This document shows positions 16,629 through 25,186 of a stretch of 64,000 nt of DNA, one piece after another; within the stretch, counting starts at the first letter, position 1, and the number at the start of each line of letters is the position of its first letter. The position numbers and the translations under genes are program-made. This DNA is from Solirubrobacter taibaiensis (GTDB taxonomy: Bacteria > Actinomycetota > Thermoleophilia > Solirubrobacterales > Solirubrobacteraceae), in the NCBI GenBank assembly GCA_027587225.1, contig JAPDDQ010000022.1:50280-114279 (forward strand), written 5' to 3'. The notes below the pieces were generated by a model that was not told the DNA's origin, searched no databases, and saw nothing but the letters and a program-made list of their open reading frames with translations.

Positions 16629-17387
16629 CTAGGCCGCCGCGAGCTGCTGCGCGACCCAGTCCTTCAGGTGCGTCGCGCCGAGCATCGGGTCCGGGAACTC
16701 GGGGACGAGGTCGCCGCCGGTCGGCGTGATGCCGAAGTACTGCGCCTGATCGTCGGTGACGACGGTTCGCGGATCGTTGCGCTTGGCCAGGATGCCGCGG
16801 ATGAGCTCGTCGAGCCGGTACTGCTCGGGCCCGGCGACCTCGACGATGCCGTTGTGGGGCTCGCCGGCGGCCGTGCGGCCGACGGCGATCGCGACGTCCT
16901 CGGCGGCGATCGGCTGGATCTGCGCCGGCGGGAGACGGACCTCGTCGCCCTGCGTCGCGGCCTGCGCGATCTGCTTGAGGAACTCGAAGAACTGCGTCGC
17001 GTGGACGATCGTGTAGGGGAGGCCCGAGTCGACGATGAGCTGCTCCTGCGCGATCTTCGCGCGGAAGTAGCCGCTCTCGCCGAGCTTCTGGGTGCCGACG
17101 ACCGACAACGCCACGTAGTGGCCGACGCCGGCCCGCTCGGCCTCCGCAAGCAGGTTCGTCGTCGCGGTGGTGAAGAAGTCCATCACGGCCGAGTCCTCCC
17201 AGGCCGGCGCGTTGGACACGTCGATCAGCACGTTCGCGCGGGTCATGACCTCGGCCAGCCCCTCGCCGGTGATCGAGTTCACGCCCGTGTCGGGGGAGGC
17301 GGCGACGGCCTCGTGGCCGTGCTCGTTGAGCTTGGTGACGACCTTGGAGCCGATCAGCCCGGTGCCGCCGATGACGACGATCTTCAT
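16629..17387 (-). CDS. NmrA-like NAD(P)-binding oxidoreductase
   Basis: A 252-residue atypical short-chain dehydrogenase. The Rossmann motif GGTGLIGSKVV is at residues 7-17, followed by an HGHEAVAASP strand-turn, DVSNAPAW, and the helix VGHYVALSVVGTQ. An SGYFRAKIAQEQLI segment carries the Y-x3-K pair, and PYTIVHATQFFEF follows, as in NmrA/ycjW-type proteins. These bind NAD(P) and act as reductases or redox sensors. The start MKIVVIGG at 17387 is chosen because AAAGGG lies 6-8 bases upstream. It is the first gene of a likely unit with the 72-residue gene and the carbamoyltransferase homologue. Confidence 0.88.
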   Translation of the reverse strand: MKIVVIGGTGLIGSKVVTKLNEHGHEAVAASPDTGVNSITGEGLAEVMTRANVLIDVSNAPAWEDSAVMDFFTTATTNLLAEAERAGVGHYVALSVVGTQKLGESGYFRAKIAQEQLIVDSGLPYTIVHATQFFEFLKQIAQAATQGDEVRLPPAQIQPIAAEDVAIAVGRTAAGEPHNGIVEVAGPEQYRLDELIRGILAKRNDPRTVVTDDQAQYFGITPTGGDLVPEFPDPMLGATHLKDWVAQQLAAA

Positions 17388-17454
17388 GAGAGAGCCCTTT
17401 CGCTTGGGGTACATCCCTCTGACCGGACAGCCACCCGGTCCGTGACAACCAGTT

Positions 17455-18588
17455 TCAGTACGAGCGCGGAAGGCCGAGGACCTTGGTGGCGACGAAGCTC
17501 GTCACGAGGTTGTTGTTCACCGGCGCGACCTTGTACAGGCGGGTCTCGCGGAACTTGCGCTCGACGTCGTGGTCGGCGACGAAGCCGTTGCCGCCGTGGG
17601 TGTCCAGGCAGGCGTTCGCGGCGGCCCAACTCGCTTCGGAGGACAGCAGCTTGGCCATGTTCGCCTCCGCGCCGCACGGCTCGTGGGCGTCGAACAAGCG
17701 TGCCGCTTCGTAGCGCATCATGTCGGCGGCCCGCACCTGCATGTAGGCGTGGGCGATCGGGAACTGGACGCCCTGGTTGGCTCCGATCGGGCGGCCGAAG
17801 ACCTCGCGGGCGTTGGCGTAGGCGGTGGCGCGCTCGGTGAACCAGTAGCCGTCGCCGATGGCCTCCGCCGCGAGCAGGATCCGCTCGGCGTTCCAGCCGT
17901 CGATCACGTACCGGAAGCCCTGGCCCTCCTCGCCGATCAGGCTGCTCGCGGGGACGCGGAGATCCCGGTAGCGCACCTGGTTGGTGGCGTAGTTGAACAT
18001 CGTGCGCACCGGTGTGACCTCGAGCGCCTCGGCCGGGACGCCACGCAGGTCGATCAGGAACAGGCTCAGGCCGTCCTCGCTCGTGCGCGCGAGCAGGAGC
18101 AACAGGTCGGACTGCTCGATCCGGCTCGTCCAGTTCTTGTGGCCGTCGATGACGTACTCGTCGCCTTCACGGCGCGCGGTCGTCTGGATGCGCTTGGTGT
18201 CCGAGCCGGCCTGCGTCTCGGTGATCGAGAACGCCTGCAGGCGCAGGCCGCCGCTCGCGATCGCTGGGAGGTACGCCTGCTTCTGCGCCTCGGAGCCGTG
18301 CCGCAGCACGGCGCCCATCGTGTACATCTGGGCGTGGCACGCGGCGGAGTGCCCGCCGGAGCGGTTGATCTCCTCCATGATCACGCTGGCCTCGGTGAGG
18401 CTGAGCCCGAGGCCGCCGTACGCGGCCGGGATGAGCGCGGCGAGCAGCTTGGAGCGGGTGAGCGCGTCGACGAACGCCTGCGGGTACTCGCGGGCCTGGT
18501 CGCGCGCGCGCCAGTACTCGTCCGGGAACTCGGCGCACAGCTCGCGCACCTGCGCGCGGAGCTCGGGGAAGGGTTGCTCGTGGGTCAT
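17455..18588 (-). CDS. Acyl-CoA dehydrogenase
   Basis: A 377-residue FAD-dependent acyl-CoA dehydrogenase, normal length. It shows the N-terminal helical domain, FSITETQAGSD (FAD-binding strand, about residues 133-143), KNWTSRIEQSD, the RPIGANQGVQFPIA helix, and THGGNGFVADHDVERKFRE near the C-terminus. The usual C-terminal catalytic Glu site reads VAPVNNN. A Glu in GWNAERILLAAEAIG matches the isovaleryl-CoA/long-chain position, so that Glu is the likely base. It makes an enoyl-CoA and passes electrons to ETF. The ATG at 18588 overlaps the upstream stop by 4 bases. It forms one operon with the hydratase and CoA-transferase. Confidence 0.9.
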   Translation of the reverse strand: MTHEQPFPELRAQVRELCAEFPDEYWRARDQAREYPQAFVDALTRSKLLAALIPAAYGGLGLSLTEASVIMEEINRSGGHSAACHAQMYTMGAVLRHGSEAQKQAYLPAIASGGLRLQAFSITETQAGSDTKRIQTTARREGDEYVIDGHKNWTSRIEQSDLLLLLARTSEDGLSLFLIDLRGVPAEALEVTPVRTMFNYATNQVRYRDLRVPASSLIGEEGQGFRYVIDGWNAERILLAAEAIGDGYWFTERATAYANAREVFGRPIGANQGVQFPIAHAYMQVRAADMMRYEAARLFDAHEPCGAEANMAKLLSSEASWAAANACLDTHGGNGFVADHDVERKFRETRLYKVAPVNNNLVTSFVATKVLGLPRSY

Positions 18589-19337
18589 GAGATCGTGGCC
18601 TCCGCGGTCTGCCGCCCGCTGAGATCGTGGACCGAGGCCTGCTGGCCGTCGAAGCGGACGACAAGCCCCTGGTGCTCGAAGAGCGGGGCGACGAGCCGGT
18701 ACTCGCACGCCGTGCCCAAACCGCGCGCACGAGCGGCCTCAGCCATCGCGAGCGCCTGCAGCGGGCCGTGGGTGACGAGGCCGGGATAGCCCTCGACCTC
18801 GCGCGCGTAGTCGCGGTCGTAGTGGATGCGGTGGCCGTTGTAGGTCAGCGCGGAGAAGCGGAAGAGCAGGGGCGGCGTGATCTCGATCGACCACTCGTCC
18901 TCGGCGACCGGGCGGGGCTCGAACGGCTCGTCCGGGGCCGGCGCGGCCGGCAGGTCGCGATAGACGATCGTCTGGCGTTCGTCGACGACGAGCTCGTCGC
19001 GCTGGAACACCTGCTGGCCGATCGTGGTGAACACGAGCCGTCCGCTGCGGCCCTGCTTCTCGGTGGTGTCGAGCACCTGCGTGCGGCGCGTCGCGGGCAC
19101 GTCGAAGCGCAGCGGCGCGAGCGCGCGGATCGCGCCGCCCGCGAACATCCGCCGGCGCCCGGGCTCGACCCCCGCGGCGACGTGCCCGTCGCGGCCCAGC
19201 TCGCTCTGGTCTGGGCGGTCGAGCAGGTAGACCCAGTGCCAGAACAGCGGCAGCTCGTCCTCGGGCATCGGCACGCCGAGCAGCCCGGCCAGCGCCTCCG
19301 CCGGCCCGCGTTGGATCAGCTCGGTCACCTCGCTCAC
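18585..19337 (-). CDS. Hotdog-fold dehydratase (mesaconyl-C4-CoA hydratase/HTD2-like)
   Basis: A 250-residue double-hotdog protein. The N-terminal half contains WVYLLDRPDQSELGRDGH and RRMFAGGAIR, as in FAS1-like dehydratase and HTD2 proteins. The C-terminal half has the MaoC-like hydratase motif FRFSALTYNGHRIHYDRDYA with the catalytic His/Asp and LVTHGPLQALAM. Closest characterised relatives hydrate mesaconyl-C4-CoA or itaconyl-CoA, or dehydrate 3-hydroxyacyl-CoA. It is coupled on both sides (4-base overlaps with the CoA-transferase stop and the dehydrogenase start), so it should act on the CoA ester made by the transferase. Confidence 0.85.
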   Translation of the reverse strand: MSEVTELIQRGPAEALAGLLGVPMPEDELPLFWHWVYLLDRPDQSELGRDGHVAAGVEPGRRRMFAGGAIRALAPLRFDVPATRRTQVLDTTEKQGRSGRLVFTTIGQQVFQRDELVVDERQTIVYRDLPAAPAPDEPFEPRPVAEDEWSIEITPPLLFRFSALTYNGHRIHYDRDYAREVEGYPGLVTHGPLQALAMAEAARARGLGTACEYRLVAPLFEHQGLVVRFDGQQASVHDLSGRQTAEATIS

Positions 19338-20434
19338 GCGAACTCCTCCCGGATGGCGTCATTGTGCTCCCCGAGGCGCGGGACGGCGCGCAGCAGCGGC
19401 TCGCGCCCGCTCACCCGGACCGGCGGCGCGAGCGCGCTGACCGGCCCGCCCGGCGTGTCCACCGGGTGCCACTGCAGGTGCGGGTGCTCGAACACCTCAC
19501 CGGGCGTGCGCAGCCGCGCGCACGCGATCCCGGCCTGCTCGAGCGCGGCGAGCACCTCTTCGACGTCCCGATCGGCGAACGCCTGCTCGATGATCGCCGT
19601 CAGCTCGTCGTCGTGGGTGATGCGGTCGGGGTTGTGCGGATACCGCTCGACCAGCTCGGGCCGCGCCAGCACGTCGCGGCACAGCACCGCCCACTCGCGG
19701 TCGTTCTGCACGCCGAGGTAGACCGTGCCGTCCCGCGTCGCGTACGGGCCGTAGGGCGCGATCGTCGCGTGGCGGGCGCCGGACCGGCGCGGCTCGGCTC
19801 CGCCGTACACCGCCTCGTAGACCGGCTGCGTCATCCACTCCCCGAGCGCATCCAGGAGCGAGACGGAGAGCGTCGCGCCCGTCCCGGTCCGCTCGCGCTC
19901 GTACAGCGCGGCGAGAATGCCGCTGTAGGCGTAGACGCCGGTGGCGATGTCGGCCACCGAGATCCCGGCCTTCACCGGCTGCTCCGGCGTCCCAGTCACC
20001 GCGAGCACGCCCGCTTCGGCCTGGATCAGCAGGTCGTACGCCTTCTTGTCGCTGCCGGAGTAGCCCGAGATCGAGCAGTGGATGAGCTCGGGGCGAGCGG
20101 CTCGGAGCGTCGCTGCGTCGAGTCCCAGCCGTTCGGCCGCCCCGGGCACCAGGTTCTGCACGACCACGTCGGCCGCTGCGAGGAGCCGGTCGAGCAGTGC
20201 CCGGTCATCCGGCGCCTTCAGGTCGAGCTCGAGGCTCTCCTTGCCGCGGTTGAGCCACACGAAGTAGCTCGACTGCCCGTGCACGCTGTGCCCGTAGGAG
20301 CGGGCGAAGTCCCCGCCGCCGGGGCGCTCCACCTTGATCACCCGCGCCCCCAGGTCGGCCAGGTGGCGCGTGGCGAGCGGCGCGGCGACCGCTTGTTCGA
20401 GCGAGACGACGGTGATGGCGGCCAGCGGGTGCAC
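19334..20434 (-). CDS. Class III CoA-transferase (CaiB/BaiF family)
   Basis: A 366-residue family III CoA-transferase. It has the N-terminal VVSLEQAVAAPLATRHLADLGARVIKVE pattern, NRGKESLELDL, SGYSGSDKKAYDLLIQAEAG with Asp134 at the catalytic aspartate position, and IATGVYAYSGILAALYERERTGTG. It moves CoA between carboxylic acids. The GTG at 20434 is preferred over an ATG at 20512 because the family domain begins directly after it and the longer frame overlaps the divergent gene. It is the first gene of the minus-strand trio with the hotdog hydratase and acyl-CoA dehydrogenase. Its start lies only 25 bases from the divergent TPP-decarboxylase gene, so the promoters overlap. Confidence 0.88.
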   Translation of the reverse strand: MHPLAAITVVSLEQAVAAPLATRHLADLGARVIKVERPGGGDFARSYGHSVHGQSSYFVWLNRGKESLELDLKAPDDRALLDRLLAAADVVVQNLVPGAAERLGLDAATLRAARPELIHCSISGYSGSDKKAYDLLIQAEAGVLAVTGTPEQPVKAGISVADIATGVYAYSGILAALYERERTGTGATLSVSLLDALGEWMTQPVYEAVYGGAEPRRSGARHATIAPYGPYATRDGTVYLGVQNDREWAVLCRDVLARPELVERYPHNPDRITHDDELTAIIEQAFADRDVEEVLAALEQAGIACARLRTPGEVFEHPHLQWHPVDTPGGPVSALAPPVRVSGREPLLRAVPRLGEHNDAIREEFA

Positions 20435-20459
20435 ACCCGCGATGATGCAGGAGATGAGC

Positions 20460-20966
20460 GTGACTACATGGCAGGAGTCCCTGTTCCGGGTGCTCAAAGC
20501 GGGTGACATCAAGCAGATCGCGTACGTGCCGGACGCCGGTCACGCGTTCGCGATCGAGGCCGCGCAGCGGGATCCGGAGATCCGCGACGTGGTGCTCACC
20601 ACCGAGGAGGAGGGCGTCGGGGTGGTCAGCGGCGCGTGGCTCGGCGGACAGCGGGCGGCGCTGTTGATGCAGAGCAGCGGGGTCGGCAACTGCGTGAACC
20701 TGTTCTCGTTGCTGACGGCGTGCCAGTTCCCGTTCCTCACGCTCGTGACCATGCGCGGGGAGTACGCGGAGTTCAACCCGTGGCAGATCCCTATGGGCCG
20801 GGCGACGCCGGGTGCGCTGGAGCTGATGGGTATCCACGTGCTGCGCGCCGACGCGCCCGATGAGGTCGAGGAGGCCGTCGAGGCGGCGGTGCACTCGGCG
20901 TTCGTCGCCAACCAGCGGGTCGCGGTGCTGCTCGGGCAGCGGCTGATCGGACGCAAGCAATGGTGA
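20460..20966 (+). CDS. TPP-dependent decarboxylase, N-terminal (alpha/PYR) subunit
   Basis: A 168-residue PYR-domain subunit of a split thiamine-diphosphate decarboxylase, most like sulfopyruvate/phosphonopyruvate decarboxylase alpha (ComD). The activating glutamate lies in LTTEEEGVGVVSGAW (residues 47-60), followed by MQSSGVGNCVN and the MRGEYAEFNPWQIPMGR loop. The GTG at 20460 is chosen because AGGAG ends 6 bases upstream; an ATG at 20454 touches that site. Its 3' end overlaps the beta subunit by 7 bases. The partners form the active site jointly. The natural substrate is a 2-oxo acid; sulfopyruvate is one option among several. Confidence 0.82.
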   Translation: MTTWQESLFRVLKAGDIKQIAYVPDAGHAFAIEAAQRDPEIRDVVLTTEEEGVGVVSGAWLGGQRAALLMQSSGVGNCVNLFSLLTACQFPFLTLVTMRGEYAEFNPWQIPMGRATPGALELMGIHVLRADAPDEVEEAVEAAVHSAFVANQRVAVLLGQRLIGRKQW

Positions 20967-21523
20967 CTCGACGCGACTACGTGGCGGCGCTGCTGGCGCT
21001 GGTCCCCGAGGCGCTGGTCGTCACCGGCCTCGGCTCCCCGACCTGGGACGTGTTCGCCGCGGGGGACCGTCCGGAGAACTTCTACCTGTGGGGTGCGATG
21101 GGCGGGGCCGTGCCGCTCTCGCTCGGCCTCGCGTTGGCGCAGCCGGACCGCTCGGTGGTCACCGTCACCGGCGACGGCGAGCAGCTGATGGGGCTCGGCG
21201 CGCTGGCGACCGTCGGCGCGCAGCAGCCGCCGAACCTCACGATCGTCGTGCTCGACAACGGCCTCTACGGCGAGACCGGCCGGCAACGCTCGCACACGGC
21301 GCTCGGGACGGATCTCGTGACGGTCGCCGGCGGGTGCGGGATCGCCGAGACGCTGCGTGATCCCGGCCCTGAGGCGCTGGGCGAGCGCATCCGGGCGCGC
21401 CGCGCGACGACGTTCGCCCTGGTGCGGGTGCACACGGACGAGCCGCCCCGGGCACTCCCGCCCCGGGACGGCGTCGCCAACAAGAACGCGTTCCGTGCCG
21501 CGCTCGGTCTGCCGACCTTCTAG
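20960..21523 (+). CDS. TPP-dependent decarboxylase, C-terminal (beta/PP) subunit
   Basis: A 187-residue PP-domain subunit. The TPP/magnesium motif runs from GDGEQLM (residues 71-77) to LDNGLYGETG (Asn100), 29 residues apart as expected. LWGAMGGAVPLSLGLALA precedes it, as in ComE and acetolactate-synthase-like enzymes. The C-terminal part ends VRVHTDEPPRALPPRDG. Together with the upstream gene it forms a heteromeric 2-oxo-acid decarboxylase. The two genes overlap by 7 bases, and the 3' end overlaps the convergent amylase by 4. The link to the divergent CoA-transferase operon suggests a shared pathway in which an aldehyde or acid from decarboxylation feeds, or comes from, CoA-ester chemistry. 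Confidence 0.85.
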   Translation: MVTRRDYVAALLALVPEALVVTGLGSPTWDVFAAGDRPENFYLWGAMGGAVPLSLGLALAQPDRSVVTVTGDGEQLMGLGALATVGAQQPPNLTIVVLDNGLYGETGRQRSHTALGTDLVTVAGGCGIAETLRDPGPEALGERIRARRATTFALVRVHTDEPPRALPPRDGVANKNAFRAALGLPTF

Positions 21524-24291
21524 CCGGACACGACGCAACTCGCGTCGGCGGCGGCGCAGCTGTAGATCGTCGCGTCGCCCTCGCGCAGCCAGATCTCGGG
21601 CGTGGCGAGCGGGGTGAAGAAGCGGTCGTTGGGCGTGTCCTTGAGGTTGGGGTCGGTCGGCGGGCGGCCGTGGACGATGAAGCCGATGCGCTTGGTGTCG
21701 TCCGCGAGCCGGATCCGGCGCAGCGACCCGTAGGCGTCGGTTTCATTGAACGGGGTGGGGTTCGTCCACTCGGCCGTCGCCTCGCCCGGTGCGAGGCCGT
21801 CGCCGAACAGGTGCAGGCCCCACTTCACCGCGTCGCCCTTGTAGTGGATCGTCGCCGTCTCCACGCGCGCCTGCACGATCGTCGCCGTGCGGGTCGCGCT
21901 CGTGACGGTGCGGCCGGGCGCGTAGGTGAGCACGGCGCGGTAGGTCACGCGCGCGCCGTCGGGCAGGCTCGACGTGTCGTCGAACACGGTGTAGACGGGG
22001 GAGGAGTCGTCGCTGCCGACGCGCGTGAACGGGCCACCGTTGACGGACCGCTCGAACGCGACGACGTAGTACGACTGCTCCGGCACCGTGGTCGCGCGCA
22101 CCTCGACGCTGCCGCGCACGCGCTGGCCCTCGGTCGGCGCCTCGAGCGTGATGGCGGGCGGGGCGACCGTGCTCCGCGCCGTCTGGCTCTCCCGCTCGTG
22201 GCGAGCGTTGTCGAGCACCACGGCGCGGTACTCGACACGCGTGCCCGGGGTGAGGTCGGCGACGTCGTGGAAGACGCGGTAGGGCGCGTTGTCGTCGGTG
22301 CCGATGTCCTGCCACCGGCCGCCGGTGCGGGCGAAGAACGTCACCGCGTAGTTCGAATCACCGGCGACGTCGGCGCGGACCTCAAGCCGGTCGTACCCGG
22401 ATGCCGGGGTGGTGAGCGAGATCGGCGGCGCCTTGCGGCTGCGCTCGATCCGGTCCTTGGCGCGATAGACGACGGCCGATAGCGGCGCGACCGTCACGGT
22501 CAGTCGCTTCCCGCGATCACTGCGCAGCCGGGAAGGTCCATCGCCATAGACGCGCTCGAAGTCGCCGCGCTCCATGAACGTCGGGACCGCGGCGGTCGCG
22601 GGCACCTCGGCGTTGTTGAGCGCCACGACGTACTCGCGGTCGTCGAAGCGCGAGAACGCGTAGACACCGGCCGTGGCCGAGGAGAAGCGGTGCTGCTGCG
22701 CGCCGTTGCGGAGCGCGGGGTACCGGCGCGTGACGTCGCTCAGCCGCGCGAGCTCGCGGTAGAGCGGATGGCCGGGGTCGAAGCTGTCGTCCATCGGCGT
22801 CTCGTCCGAGCCGAGGTTGTCGTTCTTGCCGGCGCCGTCGTCACCCGTGATCGGGTCTGAGAGGTTGTTGTACTGCGGGGAGAGCGACGGGAACATGTTC
22901 TGTCGCGAGTCCTGGTCGCCGCCCGCGCCGGTGAAGCCCTGCTCGTCGCCGTAGTAGATGACCGGGTTCCCGCGCGAGAAGTACATGAGCGCGTGCGCGA
23001 GCCGGTCGCGCTGGAGCAGCTCGGCCTCGCTCGCGCCCGGGTTCGCGTCGCGCACGAACATCCCGACGCGCCCGCGATCGTGGTTGCCGAGGAACGTCGG
23101 CAGGTTGTAGACGTTCGAGTCGCCGTCGGTGAACCAGTCGTCGTCGACGAACAGGTCGCGCAGGTTGTGCGTCTGCATCGAGTTGGCGGCGAACCGCATC
23201 GCCGCCGTCTGGAACGCGAAGTCCAGCACGCCCTGCACCTGATCGTGGGTTGTGAAGTGCGACAGGATCGGCCGGCTGTTGTCCTCGGCCACCTCGCCGA
23301 ACATGTAGAAGTCGCGGATGCCCTGGGAGCGCGCGTAGCGCTCGATCGACGGCGCGAAGACCTCCCAGAACTCGTCGTTGACGTGCTTCATCGTGTCCAT
23401 CCGGAAGCCGTCGATCCGGAAGTCGCGAATCCAGCCCTTGTAGATGTCGACCATCCCGTTCACCACGCGCGGGTGCTCGGTGAAGAGGTCGTCGAGGCCG
23501 AAGAAGTCGCCGTACAGCGAGTCCTCGCCGGTGAACGTCGTATCGCCGCGGTTGTGGTAGAGCGTCACGTCGTTCAGCCACGCTGGGACCTTCACGGTGC
23601 GCTCGGCGTCCGGCACGAACGGCTGGTAGGGGAAGCTCGTCGTCACCGACAGCGGCGGGAAGGCGTTCGTGCCCGCGTAGTCGCGGTCGTCGAAGACCGT
23701 GCCGGCCGCGGTCTTGTACGGCGTCTGGTCCTTCGAGCGGTACGGCATCCGCGCGCCCTCGCGGTACTTGATGACGTCCGCGGTGTGGTTGGTGATGATG
23801 TCGAAGTAGACCTTGATGCCGCGGCGGTGCGCGGCGTCGACGAGCGCGCGCAGGTCCGCGTTGGACCCGAGGTGCGGGTCGATCTGCGTGAAGTCGGTGA
23901 TCCAGTAGCCGTGGTAGCCGGCCGAGTTGTCCTCGGGCTGGACGGCCTTGTTCTTGAAGGACGGCGTGAGCCAGATCGCGGTCGTGCCCATGCCCTTGAC
24001 GTAGTCGAGCTTGCCGATCAGGCCCTGCAGGTCGCCGCCGTGGTACCAGCCCTTGCCGGTCGGGTCGAAGCCGGACTGGCCGGCGCCTTTCCCGGGCGGC
24101 AACCCGCCGTGGTCGTTCGCGGCCGACCCGTTCGCGAACCGGTCGGCCATGACGAAGTAGAAGTTCTGGTCCGTGACCGCGGTGCGCAGGCTGGGGTGCG
24201 CGTCGAGGTCATGGTCGTGGGCGACGGCCGGTGGAGCACCGACGGCCAGCGCTGCGAGCAGCACCGCGAGCCCCGAGCGACGTGCGGACAT
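21520..24291 (-). CDS. Secreted GH13 alpha-amylase/pullulanase-type glycoside hydrolase
   Basis: A 923-residue exported enzyme. The signal peptide ends near AVA-H at residue 25. GH13 catalytic regions are DIITNH (164-169), GFRMDT with nucleophile Asp299, FGEV with acid/base Glu333, and LGNHD with Asp405. HGGDLQGLIGKLDYVKGMGTTAIWL belongs to the barrel start. After the barrel come a beta-domain and two Ig/FN3-like modules (about 620-800). A C-terminal PUD/CBM41-like starch-binding segment follows (HYKGDAVKWGLHLFGDG, then TPFNETDAYG). It cleaves alpha-glucans outside the cell. The start has GGAGAGGAG about 6 bases upstream. CBM41 is usually N-terminal in pullulanases, so the order is unusual. 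Confidence 0.92.
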   Translation of the reverse strand: MSARRSGLAVLLAALAVGAPPAVAHDHDLDAHPSLRTAVTDQNFYFVMADRFANGSAANDHGGLPPGKGAGQSGFDPTGKGWYHGGDLQGLIGKLDYVKGMGTTAIWLTPSFKNKAVQPEDNSAGYHGYWITDFTQIDPHLGSNADLRALVDAAHRRGIKVYFDIITNHTADVIKYREGARMPYRSKDQTPYKTAAGTVFDDRDYAGTNAFPPLSVTTSFPYQPFVPDAERTVKVPAWLNDVTLYHNRGDTTFTGEDSLYGDFFGLDDLFTEHPRVVNGMVDIYKGWIRDFRIDGFRMDTMKHVNDEFWEVFAPSIERYARSQGIRDFYMFGEVAEDNSRPILSHFTTHDQVQGVLDFAFQTAAMRFAANSMQTHNLRDLFVDDDWFTDGDSNVYNLPTFLGNHDRGRVGMFVRDANPGASEAELLQRDRLAHALMYFSRGNPVIYYGDEQGFTGAGGDQDSRQNMFPSLSPQYNNLSDPITGDDGAGKNDNLGSDETPMDDSFDPGHPLYRELARLSDVTRRYPALRNGAQQHRFSSATAGVYAFSRFDDREYVVALNNAEVPATAAVPTFMERGDFERVYGDGPSRLRSDRGKRLTVTVAPLSAVVYRAKDRIERSRKAPPISLTTPASGYDRLEVRADVAGDSNYAVTFFARTGGRWQDIGTDDNAPYRVFHDVADLTPGTRVEYRAVVLDNARHERESQTARSTVAPPAITLEAPTEGQRVRGSVEVRATTVPEQSYYVVAFERSVNGGPFTRVGSDDSSPVYTVFDDTSSLPDGARVTYRAVLTYAPGRTVTSATRTATIVQARVETATIHYKGDAVKWGLHLFGDGLAPGEATAEWTNPTPFNETDAYGSLRRIRLADDTKRIGFIVHGRPPTDPNLKDTPNDRFFTPLATPEIWLREGDATIYSCAAADASCVVSG

Positions 24292-24373
24292 GCGTCTCTC
24301 CTCTCCCGCGGCCTCCCGAGCCACGGTCTGCGGGAGTCATACCACTTGGCGGCGCGATCCAAGCGCCGGTGCG

Positions 24374-25186
24374 TCAGTCGGTTCCGGTGGCCACCGGGAG
24401 GTGCTCGTGGTTGCTCCACTGCGACCACGAGCCCGCGTACAACGCGGCGTCGTAGCCGGCGATGGCGAGCGCGGCGATCTCGTGGGCCGCGGTCACGCCG
24501 GAGCCGCAGTAGACGCCGGTCGGACCGTCACCGACACCCAGGGAGGAGAACCGCTCGCGCAGCGTGTCCGGATCCAGGAAACGGCCGTCGGCGCCGAGGT
24601 TGTCGGTCGTCGGGGCGCTGCGGGCGCCCGGGATGTGGCCCGCCTTGGGGTCGATCGGCTCGGTCTCGCCGCGGTAGCGCTCACCCGCGCGAGCATCGAG
24701 CAGCACGCCCCCGAAGGCCTGGACCGTGTCGAGATCCAGCGTCGGCAACGCGCCGCCGGTGAGCACGATGTCGCTCGGCACCGGGACGACGTCGTCGACG
24801 TCGAGCTCCCCGCCGGTCGTGACCCACGCCGCGAGCGCGCCGTCGAGCAGCCGCACGTCAGGCACACCCGCCCAGCGCAGCAGCCACCACGCGCGCGCCG
24901 CGGCGAGGTTGCCGTTCCCGTCGTACGCGACGACCGGCACGTCCTTGCGCACGCCCCAGCGCCGGGCGGACACCTGCAGCGCATCCAAGGACGGCAGTGG
25001 GTGCCGGCCGTCGGTGGGCTCGCCGTGCGCGGCGAGCTCGGTCTCGAGGTCGACGAACACGGCGCCGGGGATGTGGCCCGTCCGGTACTCCTGGCGACCC
25101 GGAGGACCGCCCAGCAGCCACCGCACGTCGAGCAGGACCACCTCGGGCAGCTCGCGCAACTCCTCAACGCTGATCAACACGCTCAT
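24374..25186 (-). CDS. Thiosulfate/3-mercaptopyruvate sulfurtransferase (tandem rhodanese)
   Basis: A 270-residue two-domain rhodanese. The N-terminal inactive domain includes LLDVRW, the GHIPGAVFVDLE loop and YDGNGNLAAARAWW. The C-terminal active domain has LLDARAGERYRGE, GHIPGARSAPT and the catalytic Cys227 in YCGSGVTAAHE. The CGSGVT loop is the form seen in 3-mercaptopyruvate sulfurtransferases, whereas thiosulfate enzymes usually have CRKGVT. It moves sulfane sulfur to thiols or cyanide. It overlaps the LysR gene by 4 bases and is co-transcribed with it. Placement beside the flavin-monooxygenase operon fits a sulfur-scavenging role. Confidence 0.92.
   Translation of the reverse strand: MSVLISVEELRELPEVVLLDVRWLLGGPPGRQEYRTGHIPGAVFVDLETELAAHGEPTDGRHPLPSLDALQVSARRWGVRKDVPVVAYDGNGNLAAARAWWLLRWAGVPDVRLLDGALAAWVTTGGELDVDDVVPVPSDIVLTGGALPTLDLDTVQAFGGVLLDARAGERYRGETEPIDPKAGHIPGARSAPTTDNLGADGRFLDPDTLRERFSSLGVGDGPTGVYCGSGVTAAHEIAALAIAGYDAALYAGSWSQWSNHEHLPVATGTD

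Noticed and set aside
22993..24762. A 589-codon plus-strand frame antisense to the GH13 gene
   Set aside because: No domain and a shadow-type composition; the GH13 active-site motifs fix the minus strand as coding.
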